This document shows positions 10,487 to 17,227 of a DNA stretch of 31,991 bases, one piece after another. The notes under the pieces were generated by a model. It was given only the letters and a program-made list of their open reading frames with translations, had not been told where the DNA came from and did not search any database. Origin of the DNA: an uncultured Prevotella sp. (lineage in GTDB: Bacteria; Bacteroidota; Bacteroidia; Bacteroidales; Bacteroidaceae). A program made the translations under genes and the position numbers. Each line of letters opens with the position of its first letter. The stretch's first letter is position 1. The stretch is taken from assembly GCA_905196835.1 (NCBI GenBank), contig CAJJWN010000034.1:1-31991 (forward strand). The letters are read 5' to 3'.

Positions 10487-12067
10487 ATGAAACGACTCCT
10501 TATACTTTTTTTCGCACTGGCGATAGCCTTCCCCTTCTCCGCACAGACCAAGAAACAGACCACGCGGAAGAAGGCGAAGACAACGCGCGTTACAAAGAAA
10601 CGCACCACAACCAAGAAAAAGAACACCGCCAAATACCAAACCAACTCCATCAAGGGGCTGCGCAACCAGCGTGCCGGAGTGCAGCGCAAAATAAAGGAAC
10701 AGGAACGGCTGTTGCGCGCAAACAAGGCCGACGTGAAGAAGCGTCTCGGCAACCTTGTGGCCTTGGGCACGGAGATTGACCGCCACAAACGATCCATTGA
10801 CACCATACAAAGCGAAATACTACACATCGACAACAGCATAAAGATGCTCGAAAGCCAGCTCTCCACGCTTAACAAACAGCTCGACGAGCGCAAGGCAAGA
10901 TACGTAAAGTCGATGCGTTACCTCGCTGCCCGGCGTACCGTGCAGGACAAGCTGATGTTCATCTTCAGCGCAAAGAACTTCGCACAGATGTACCGCCGCC
11001 TGCGCTTCGTGCGCGAATACGCCGCCTTCCAGCGCTCACAGGGCGAAATGGTGAAGGCCAAGCAACGGCAAATAGAGGAAAAACAGAAAGAGCTGCAACG
11101 GGTTCGCGGCCAGAAGAACACGCTCTTAGCCAAAGACAAACGTGAGCATGAGGCTCTTCAAAGCAAGCAGGACGAGCAGCAAAAGATGGTCAAAAACCTG
11201 CAACGCCAACAGAAAACAATACAAAAAATCATTGACGACCAGCGCAAGAAAGACGCCGAACTGAACGCCAAAATTGACCGTCTCATAGCCGAAGAAATAG
11301 CCAAGGCGAAGGCAAGAGCCGAAGCCGAGGCAAGGCGCAAGGCAAAATTGGAGGCCGAGGCGAAGCGCAAGGCAGCCGAACTGGCACGCAAGAAGGCCGA
11401 GGCCGAAGCCCGCGAGCGCGAGAACGCGCGCCGCATAGCCGAGGCGAAGGCGCGTGAGGAGAAGCTGAAAGCCGAAGCTCGCGAGGCCGCCAAGCGCGAC
11501 GAGGCGGCACGAGAGAAGGCCGAACGCAAGGCGCGAGAGGCCGAGGCAGACCGCATAGCGGCTGAACGCAAGGCGCGTGTAGACAAGGAACGCGCCGCGC
11601 GTGAGGTGGAACGGGCTAAGAAACGGGCTACCGCCGCAGCCGAGATGGACACGCAGGACCGCAAGCTTAGCGGCAGCTTCGAGCGCAACCGGGGCCGTCT
11701 GCCCATGCCGCTGGCCGGGCCGTGCAGCATAGTGAGCCACTTCGGCCAGTACAATGTGCCCGGACTAAGGAACGTAAGGCTCGACAACAAGGGCATCAAT
11801 ATCAAGGGGCAGTCGGGCGCAACGGTGCGCTCGGTGTTCGACGGAGAGGTCAGCGCCGTGTTCAACTTCGACGGAAGCATCATCGTAATGGTGCGCCACG
11901 GAGGCTACATCTCCGTCTATTGCAACCTCGGCAGCGTCAGCGTAAGCCGCGGGCAGAAGGTAAACACCGGCCAAGCCATCGGCGCGCTCGGCGCGGAAAA
12001 CATGCTCCAATTCCAGCTACGACACGGAACAGCGAAGCTGAATCCCGAGACCTGGCTAAGGAGATGA
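10487..12067 (+). CDS. EnvC-like coiled-coil protein with degenerate LytM (M23) domain
   Basis: Probable murein hydrolase activator of 526 residues. It has a signal peptide (1-20, likely cut after FSA), a basic linker, long coiled coils (about 55-130 and 180-385, the latter rich in A/K/E/R heptads), and a C-terminal M23/LytM domain (about 405-524). The zinc and catalytic residues of active M23 enzymes are lost: HxGxD reads NKGIN (N434, N438), the catalytic YxHL reads YCNL (N480), and the final HF reads QF (Q508). Loss of all four points to an amidase activator as in E. coli EnvC, not a peptidase. Its ATG follows the DUF4292 stop directly. Low-complexity DNA and a family B hairpin follow. Confidence 0.88.
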   Translation: MKRLLILFFALAIAFPFSAQTKKQTTRKKAKTTRVTKKRTTTKKKNTAKYQTNSIKGLRNQRAGVQRKIKEQERLLRANKADVKKRLGNLVALGTEIDRHKRSIDTIQSEILHIDNSIKMLESQLSTLNKQLDERKARYVKSMRYLAARRTVQDKLMFIFSAKNFAQMYRRLRFVREYAAFQRSQGEMVKAKQRQIEEKQKELQRVRGQKNTLLAKDKREHEALQSKQDEQQKMVKNLQRQQKTIQKIIDDQRKKDAELNAKIDRLIAEEIAKAKARAEAEARRKAKLEAEAKRKAAELARKKAEAEARERENARRIAEAKAREEKLKAEAREAAKRDEAAREKAERKAREAEADRIAAERKARVDKERAAREVERAKKRATAAAEMDTQDRKLSGSFERNRGRLPMPLAGPCSIVSHFGQYNVPGLRNVRLDNKGINIKGQSGATVRSVFDGEVSAVFNFDGSIIVMVRHGGYISVYCNLGSVSVSRGQKVNTGQAIGALGAENMLQFQLRHGTAKLNPETWLRR

Positions 12068-12168
12068 GAGTGAAAAGGGAAAAACTAAAAGTGAAAAATC
12101 CATCGCCTTCTCCCATTTCTCCTACTCCTCCCAACTCTCTCAGTCCTCCCATAACAATCATACAATTA

Positions 12169-12209
12169 GCGAAATGCCGCCTTTCACACGATGAAAGGCG
12201 GCATTTCGC
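12169..12209. repeat. Family B hairpin, copy 2 (single stem)
   Basis: A perfect 18-bp inverted repeat (12169-12186 and 12192-12209, core GAAATGCCGCCTTTC) with a 5-nt loop. It lies between the convergent ends of the EnvC-like gene and the 322-residue gene. No T-run follows, but a stem this strong could still act as a bidirectional terminator. The same AAATGCCGCCTTT arm opens copy 3. Confidence 0.85.
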
Positions 12210-12227
12210 ATACACGCAGACAATCAA

Positions 12228-13196
12228 TCACAGTCCGACAGAAGCGTTATAAATGCGGTGGCAGACATTTTCCACCTCGTTGCTTTCACTTATTGCAGCA
12301 AGGAAAGCGTGCGCTCCAAGGCCGTCGGCGTTACGTTCAAGAAATCCTGTGATTGTCTTCCACGCCTGTTCAAACGAATATGACACTAACTTCGGCGCGT
12401 GTCTGTAATAGTCTTTTGCCACGGGACAAGCCTTCCAATCATGGTTCAGTAGGGCGTTGAACACGCTGCCAAGCCTCTCTAACAGTTCTTTGTTCCCGGC
12501 AGAAGGGTGCTGCGTGTCATACATTTTGACGGTCTGCCCAAGCAGGATAAACACCCCTTCAAAAGTGATAAGCCGTTCAAGCATGGCCTTGTCCTCCTCC
12601 GGCTCGGTACAATCAAGGTCTTTAACGCCACAGAACAGCCTGCGGCGGCCGCGGCTTTCACCTACATTGTAACGCAATGTGAAGCTGACGCACGGGTCGC
12701 CCGGCTGCTCCGCTTCACCTATTTTCAGGTTAAACACCTCGGCCTTGCCCTGCTCCACAAGTTCGTCAAAAGTGAATTTGGGCGGCAAACGCTTGACCGC
12801 CTTCTTCAGTTTTGCCAGCTCCGCACGCGCCGTACCTTCCTTTACCGGCACGCAGATGTCTACATAATCCCTGACCGGGAGCCTATGCCCGAGCCACTGG
12901 CGGTAAGCCTTGGAGTCCTTGGCTATCACCTTTTCAATGAAAGACCGCTCTTCATCAGTCACCGGGCGCACCCAGTCGGCAAAGTCATAAACCGTCCACG
13001 CCCTGCCCTTCTTCAGTCCGCCGCGCCGTCCGCAGAATATACGCAACGTCACGACGGTGTTTGCATATTCACCCACCATGCGCTCGCCGCAAGCCACACT
13101 GTCGTCAAACTCTTCACAATAAACCTTCCAGACACATTCCACCTGTGCGAAACCGTCCTCCGTCCAAACCCAGTCGCCAACGTTATATGCCGCCAT
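12228..13196 (-). CDS. Hypothetical protein, 322 residues
   Basis: I do not recognise this family. The protein starts MAAYNVGDWVWTEDGFAQV, which could be a small beta-barrel (SH3-like) fold, and has no signal peptide or membrane segment. The middle is K/E-rich (AELAKLKKAVKRLPPKFTF), followed by a beta-rich stretch (CVSFTLRYNVGESRGRRRLF) and a helical C-terminal third. It is probably cytosolic. It lies 12 bp downstream of the DUF805 gene on the same strand, so the two are probably one transcript. The long open frame and ordinary composition support a real gene. Confidence 0.7.
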   Translation of the reverse strand: MAAYNVGDWVWTEDGFAQVECVWKVYCEEFDDSVACGERMVGEYANTVVTLRIFCGRRGGLKKGRAWTVYDFADWVRPVTDEERSFIEKVIAKDSKAYRQWLGHRLPVRDYVDICVPVKEGTARAELAKLKKAVKRLPPKFTFDELVEQGKAEVFNLKIGEAEQPGDPCVSFTLRYNVGESRGRRRLFCGVKDLDCTEPEEDKAMLERLITFEGVFILLGQTVKMYDTQHPSAGNKELLERLGSVFNALLNHDWKACPVAKDYYRHAPKLVSYSFEQAWKTITGFLERNADGLGAHAFLAAISESNEVENVCHRIYNASVGL

Positions 13197-13208
13197 ACAC
13201 TTTTATTT

Positions 13209-13706
13209 TTATATATCACTCCCAGCCTCTACCTCAACGTACTTCGGTGAGTCACCGTATTTATTCGGACAAGCCTCGCTGTCAATGCACATGAACACAA
13301 GGAGAACCGCCTTGAACACAAGCACAAAGATTATATATATGAACCATTTGGCAAAAAAACCAAACACAAGCTCGAACATATTGAAATTACCCTCATTAAG
13401 ATGAGGCATAACAACCATCATGTCACAAACGAACAATACCACCACGCCAATCTGCGCCAAAGCATACGCGCCCCACCACCAACCGCTGCGCCCGGTATCA
13501 TGCAACCTCCTGAACGTGAGCGGTATCAAGAGCAAAGACAAGACTGCTCCTATCTGGGGAACGATGATAGTCACCAACAGAACTGTCAACTGCATCCACC
13601 AATACTCCGACCTGCGCGAGCGGCCTTCAAACTGAAAAACTTTGCTTGTAGCAGCATTCAAGGCATCGACAAACCTCAATGTAGGGATGGTTTTAAGTTC
13701 TTTCAT
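13209..13706 (-). CDS. DUF805 family membrane protein
   Basis: Small inner-membrane protein of 165 residues. DUF805 hallmarks are present: GRSRRSEYWW (about 28-37), RRLHDTGRSGWWW (66-78) and the C-terminal CPNKYGDSPKY. There are about three hydrophobic helices (around 40-62, 76-97 and 115-140). The function of DUF805 is not known. It is first in a two-gene run with the 322-residue protein and is preceded by a plausible promoter. Confidence 0.88.
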   Translation of the reverse strand: MKELKTIPTLRFVDALNAATSKVFQFEGRSRRSEYWWMQLTVLLVTIIVPQIGAVLSLLLIPLTFRRLHDTGRSGWWWGAYALAQIGVVVLFVCDMMVVMPHLNEGNFNMFELVFGFFAKWFIYIIFVLVFKAVLLVFMCIDSEACPNKYGDSPKYVEVEAGSDI

Positions 13707-13733
13707 GGCGCATTGCTTTTGTCCTTACGACAG

Positions 13734-13765
13734 CAAAAATAGTGTTTTCCCATGACAAAAACAAT
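13734..13765 (-). promoter_or_regulatory. Promoter of the DUF805 gene pair
   Basis: On the minus strand ATTG (13762-13765), a 20-bp spacer and TATTTTTG (13734-13741). The -7 box matches TAnnTTTG and lies 27 bp before the ATG; the -33 has one mismatch. Confidence 0.6.
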
Positions 13766-13840
13766 GATATTGGCTACAAATATCATCACTTTTTACAAAC
13801 CATTATAGCCATCGTGTCTACAGCCCAAAGCTAGGTGTCA

Positions 13841-13954
13841 TGCGAAATGCCGCCTTTCACCGTGCAAAAGGCGGCATTTTAGCGTGTAATTCACGGCCTT
13901 TTACAAGGCGAAAGGCGGCCTTTTGCAAAGCGTTTCGTAACGCGTTGATTACCA
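13841..13954. repeat. Family B palindromic element, copy 3
   Basis: Two hairpin blocks (TGCCGCCTTTCACCGTGCAA then AAGGCGGCA; GGCCTTTTACAAGGCGAAAG then GCGGCCTTTTG) and a degenerate TTGATTACCAA flank at the right end. It lies in the 599-bp gap 13707-14305 between the DUF805 promoter and the end of the kinase gene. That gap also holds element F and a C arm, and no gene that I can support. Confidence 0.8.
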
Positions 13955-14042
13955 AGAGGTTGCAGAATATATCAAAAGAGCATAAATCCGGCAGAAGGAA
14001 ACATAGGGTAATTATCCTACTTCAAGCGGCCGGTGGGTAACT

Positions 14043-14133
14043 GTCATTCCGCTGAAAAGCGGAATCCAGGAAACATCCTGGATATACATAATGCTGATTG
14101 CAAGCTCTGGATTCCGCTTTTCAGCGGAATGAC
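14043..14133. repeat. Element F with 27-bp terminal inverted repeats
   Basis: The 27-bp arm beginning GTCATTCCGCTGAAAAGCGG (14043-14069) is repeated perfectly in inverse at 14107-14133. Each arm is itself a small hairpin (CCGCTGAAAAGCGG). The 37-bp centre has a second small inverted repeat (CCAGGAAACATCCTGG). It looks like a short non-autonomous mobile element. Confidence 0.85.
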
Positions 14134-14216
14134 TGATTGCCAACCGACAAATCAAGCACAAAAGAACGGACAAGTTTTTACTTCTTAGAAACGTATTGTT
14201 TATGCCAAACCAATGT

Positions 14217-14240
14217 AAAATCATGTCCCTACAAAGGATG
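14217..14240. repeat. Isolated arm of repeat family C
   Basis: ATCATGTCCCTACAAAGGAT repeats the outer end of the C elements (TATGTCCCTACAAAGG). No matching inverted arm is near, so this is a solo end or remnant. Confidence 0.55.
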
Positions 14241-14305
14241 TATTCGCCGCTTGCTGGAAAATAATGTTGTATCAAAATCAGCAGAGAACAGATGCAAACC
14301 GTGCG

Positions 14306-15445
14306 TCAATTGAACGTAAGGCGGAACGTCTTTAGCCCCTTTTCCTTGTCCTGCACAAGCTGTATCGAGCCGTTGCTGACACGCATTATTTGCCTTGAAA
14401 TCGACAGGCCGATGCCGCTGCCGTCCTTTTTCGTGGTGAAGAAGGGGATGAAGATGTGCGCCGCAACGTCGTCGGGGATGGGCTGGCCGTCGTCGGTCAC
14501 GTCGATTATTACCGCGTCGTCCTCGCCCGTGTACGCCTTGACGCTTACGTGTCCGCCCTCCACCATAGCCTCGGCGGCGTTTTTCAGCAGGTTGGAAAGC
14601 ACCCTGCCGAGCAGCCCCTCGTCGGCATACACCAGCAGGTCGGCTGGCTCTACGCCGATGCTCACCGTGCATCCCGGCTTCATCAGCGGCGCGGCCAGCC
14701 GCGCCATGCGCTCTATGAAAGGCTTGACGTAGAACAGCTGCGGCACGGGCACGGGCACGTGGGTGAACTTGCGATAGTTCTCAACGAAGCGGATAAGCTC
14801 CCGGCTCGTGCGGTTGATTACCTCCAGTTCCTCCCTCCTGCCGTCGCCGGCCTGTTTGAGCATCGTGTCGCTAAGCGAAACTATTGGCGTTATGGTGTTC
14901 ATTATTTCGTGCGTCAGCACGCGGATTAGCTTCACCCACGAGTCAATTTCCTGGTTGGCAAGCTCGCCTTTGATGTCGCTCATGGCGAGTATTTTCACCC
15001 TACGGCCTTTCAGCGTGGTATAAGCCTCGCGCACGGAGAGGCTTCCAAGGCGGTCTTCCACCTGGCTGATGTGCGTAACGGCATCCCTCCCGAGCAGCCG
15101 CAGGGCGGCTTTGTTACAGCGCAACACTATGCCACGGCTGTCGTCAAGCACAAGAATGCCAGTGTCAACGCTGTCTATGATTAGCTCAAAGTATTTCTCG
15201 CGCTCCTTCTGTTCGTCGCGTGCGTGGCGCAATATGTCCTTCACGCGGTTGAGCGAGGCGTTGAGCAGGTGGTCGTCTTCAAGCCTTCCTCCCTCGGGGA
15301 AGTGGAAGGTGTAGTCGCCGTTGTCCAAGGCGTTGAAGAGGAAAGCCACCTTCTTCACCGTCTTCCTGTACCTGCGCCACTGCCACAAGCAGGCCGCGGC
15401 CAGCGCCACCACCGCCCCTACGAGGGCGAGAAAGCTAAAGTCCAT
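14306..15445 (-). CDS. Sensor histidine kinase, NtrB/AtoS-like
   Basis: Kinase of the adjacent NtrC-type regulator, 379 residues. One N-terminal transmembrane helix (3-22) is followed by a HAMP-like stretch and a PAS-like region (about 80-165). The phospho-acceptor is H179 in RVLTHEIMNT, followed by the HATPase domain: N box NLLKNAAEAM (285-294), G1 box as DDGQP (DDG at 318-320 in place of the usual DNG), and GSGIGLSISRQI (342-353). There is no periplasmic loop, so the signal is probably sensed in the cytosol, in the membrane or through a partner. It overlaps the regulator gene by 11 bp, so the two are co-translated. Confidence 0.92.
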   Translation of the reverse strand: MDFSFLALVGAVVALAAACLWQWRRYRKTVKKVAFLFNALDNGDYTFHFPEGGRLEDDHLLNASLNRVKDILRHARDEQKEREKYFELIIDSVDTGILVLDDSRGIVLRCNKAALRLLGRDAVTHISQVEDRLGSLSVREAYTTLKGRRVKILAMSDIKGELANQEIDSWVKLIRVLTHEIMNTITPIVSLSDTMLKQAGDGRREELEVINRTSRELIRFVENYRKFTHVPVPVPQLFYVKPFIERMARLAAPLMKPGCTVSIGVEPADLLVYADEGLLGRVLSNLLKNAAEAMVEGGHVSVKAYTGEDDAVIIDVTDDGQPIPDDVAAHIFIPFFTTKKDGSGIGLSISRQIMRVSNGSIQLVQDKEKGLKTFRLTFN

Positions 15446-16763
15446 ACTTCTTTATTTTGTTATACAGCGTCTGGCGCGTCACCCCGAGCTTCGCCGCCAC
15501 CTGCGAGAGGTTGCCCCCGCAGTCGCGTATCGTCTTGCCGATGAGCCTGCTCTCCATCTCGTCTATGGTCTGCACCTCCTCCAAAGGCTTTTCGCGCAGG
15601 GGCGTTTCGCCGCTTATGCCGTCCTCGCCGATAACCGTTCCGTCGCTAAGTATTACCGCCTTCTCCACCGCGTGTTGCAGTTCGCGTATGTTGCCGTACC
15701 ACGGCAGAGCCTTCATCTTGCGCTCCGCATCAGGCGTGAAGCTCATTTCTGGCTTGTTGTACATCGTGGCGTAGCGGTCGAGGAAGAGCCTCGCCAACGC
15801 CGGAATGTCCTCGCTGCGCTCGCGCAGGGGCGGCAGGTGCAGGTGTATTGTGTTGATGCGGTAGAGCAAGTCCTCGCGGAACTCGCCCCGGGCTACCATC
15901 TGTTGCAGGTCACGGTTGGTGGCGCAGATGAGCCTTACGTCAATGGGAATGGCCTTCGTGCCGCCCACGCGCACTATGCTACGCCGTTGCAGGGCCGTCA
16001 GGAGCTTGGCCTGGAGGGCGTAGTCGAGGTTTCCTATTTCGTCGAGAAACAGCGTTCCGCCGTCGGCCAGCTCGAATTTGCCGGGCTTGTCGGCCTTCGC
16101 GTCGGTGAAGGCTCCTTTCACATGACCGAACAATTCGCTCTCAAACAGCGTGCCGGTTATAGCTCCCATGTCTACGGGTAGCATCTTGGCAGCCGCCCGT
16201 CGGGACAGTCTGTGTATTTCGTTTGCCAACACTTCCTTGCCCGTACCGTTCTCGCCGGTTATTAAAATGTTGGCGTCGGTGGCCGCCACCTTCTCCACCG
16301 TGGCCTTGAGGTCGAGCATACGGGGAGACACGCCCCACAACATGCGGCTCTCGCCGCGGCCAGCCGCGCCCTTTTGCGGCTGCGCCTTGCGGTAGGCGTC
16401 GGTCAAAACAGCCCGCAGCTTGGCGTTGTCAAACGGCTTGACTACGAAGTCCGCCGCCCCCTCTTTCAGTCCCGTAACGGCCAGCTCGATGTCGGCGTAG
16501 GCCGTGAAGAGCACCACTTGCGCCTGCGGCCTAAGCTTCTTTATTTGGTGCAGCCAGTACAGGCCCTCGTTGCCGTTGTTGACGCCGCTCTGGAAGTTCA
16601 TGTCGAGCAGCACCACGTCGGGCTTGTCGTCGCGCAGGCGGGCAGGAATGTTGCCCGGGTTAGCCACGGCCACGATGCGCTCGAACGTGTCTTCGAGCAG
16701 CACCTTGACGGCGGTCAGTATGTTGCGGTTGTCGTCCGCTATGAGGATTGTTCCTTGTTTCAT
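15435..16763 (-). CDS. NtrC-family sigma-54-dependent response regulator
   Basis: DNA-binding activator of 442 residues. The receiver domain (1-120) has acidic residues D10-D11, phospho-acceptor D54 (VVLLDMNF), T87 and K109. The AAA+ domain (about 140-375) has Walker A GENGTGKE (170-177), the sigma-54 loop as GAFTDA (217-222; consensus GAFTGA), and Walker B GGTLFLDE (235-242). A Fis-type helix-turn-helix ends the protein (QVAAKLGVTRQTLYNKIKKY). It activates sigma-54 RNA polymerase by ATP hydrolysis from upstream sites. It is divergent from the export operon, whose tolC gene has a sigma-54 promoter and paired palindromes, so autologous control of export is a strong inference. Confidence 0.95.
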   Translation of the reverse strand: MKQGTILIADDNRNILTAVKVLLEDTFERIVAVANPGNIPARLRDDKPDVVLLDMNFQSGVNNGNEGLYWLHQIKKLRPQAQVVLFTAYADIELAVTGLKEGAADFVVKPFDNAKLRAVLTDAYRKAQPQKGAAGRGESRMLWGVSPRMLDLKATVEKVAATDANILITGENGTGKEVLANEIHRLSRRAAAKMLPVDMGAITGTLFESELFGHVKGAFTDAKADKPGKFELADGGTLFLDEIGNLDYALQAKLLTALQRRSIVRVGGTKAIPIDVRLICATNRDLQQMVARGEFREDLLYRINTIHLHLPPLRERSEDIPALARLFLDRYATMYNKPEMSFTPDAERKMKALPWYGNIRELQHAVEKAVILSDGTVIGEDGISGETPLREKPLEEVQTIDEMESRLIGKTIRDCGGNLSQVAAKLGVTRQTLYNKIKKYGL

Positions 16764-16770
16764 CGTGATG

Positions 16771-16802
16771 CAAAAGTAATTTATTACGGCGAAACACGCA
16801 AA
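16771..16802 (-). promoter_or_regulatory. Promoter of the response regulator and kinase genes
   Basis: On the minus strand TTTG (16799-16802), exactly 20 bp, then TACTTTTG (16771-16778). Both elements match the housekeeping consensus. Only 7 bp separate the box from the ATG at 16763, so the mRNA would have almost no leader. Confidence 0.8.
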
Positions 16803-16826
16803 CGGCGGCCTGATTTTTTACTTCTT

Positions 16827-16940
16827 GATTATCAACACCTTACAAACAGCCTTGCAAAAGGCCGTCTTTTGGCTTCTAAAAGGTGGCCTTTTGCACGCTA
16901 AAAGGCCACCTTTTACAGCCTCAAAGACCACCTTTTGCAA
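16827..16940. repeat. Family B palindromic element, copy 4
   Basis: Begins TTGATTATCAAC (from 16826), then about 20 bp of spacer. Four 15-bp blocks of the form AAAAGGNNNNCTTTT (the last imperfect) follow at 22-bp spacing. It lies between the promoter of the regulator gene and the activator sites of tolC. Confidence 0.88.
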
Positions 16941-16950
16941 GACCGACTGA

Positions 16951-17045
16951 TAAGCCCAATGGGACAAATGAGCCTGATACGCCTGATACGCCACCGTACA
17001 AAGCATTCTAAGCTTCCTCCCTTCGGGAGGGTTGTGGTGGGTGTT
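16951..17045 (+). repeat. Left arm of inverted repeat E flanking tolC and adaptor
   Basis: Runs from TAAGCCCAATGGG through AGCATTCTAAGCTTCCTCCC to GTTGTGGTGGGTGT. Its reverse complement matches 19800-19893 over about 95 bp with scattered mismatches. A family B element adjoins the outer side of each arm, extending the inverted layout to over 200 bp. The CTCCCTTCGGGAGGG part is itself a hairpin. Confidence 0.85.
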
Positions 17046-17104
17046 ATGCAGGGTTGGGGTGGGTGTTTGGTGCTTCTGTGATGGGTATCCGCTTTTCTTT
17101 TTAT

Positions 17105-17142
17105 TGTCCAATTATTTGTCACCGTTGTCTAATTATTAGACA
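17105..17142. promoter_or_regulatory. Tandem 17-bp palindromes: candidate activator (UAS) sites
   Basis: TGTCTAATTATTAGACA (17126-17142) is a perfect palindrome. TGTCCAATTATTTGTCA (17105-17121) is an imperfect copy. The centres are 21 bp apart (two helical turns) and lie about 91 and 112 bp upstream of the predicted sigma-54 start. This is the usual place for NtrC-type enhancer sites, and the adjacent gene encodes such an activator. Confidence 0.75.
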
Positions 17143-17198
17143 GCGTGCAAAATACGCTTTTACGGCAAACCGCCTCACGGTCAGCCGTTTACGCTTTT

Positions 17199-17214
17199 TG
17201 GCACGCTTTTGGCA
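17199..17214 (+). promoter_or_regulatory. Sigma-54 (-24/-12) promoter of the export operon
   Basis: TGGCACGCTTTTGGCA matches the consensus TGGCACGNNNNTTGCW in all but one fixed position (G for T at the second base of the -12 element), with exact spacing. The predicted start near 17225 is only about 3 bp before the tolC ATG, giving an almost leaderless mRNA. Confidence 0.82.
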
Positions 17215-17227
17215 TTTATATTGGCGT

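Noticed and set aside
11126..11740. Minus-strand open frames inside the EnvC-like gene
   Set aside because: They result from the repetitive GC-rich codons for the A/K/E/R coiled coil and have a biased leucine, serine and arginine composition.
13840..14040. Small open frame of 66 codons starting in repeat copy 3
   Set aside because: Nearly half of its sequence is translated family B repeat DNA; similar frames appear over other copies of the repeat.
16845..16940. CRISPR-like array: regular repeats at 22-bp spacing
   Set aside because: The spaced units are 15-bp palindromes separated by only 7 bp of near-constant sequence. There are no unique spacers, units number three to four per element, and no cas genes are visible.
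17054..17227. N-terminal extension of the TolC-like protein from 17054
   Set aside because: It would cross repeat E, the activator palindromes and the sigma-54 promoter. The ATG at 17228 gives a proper signal peptide.
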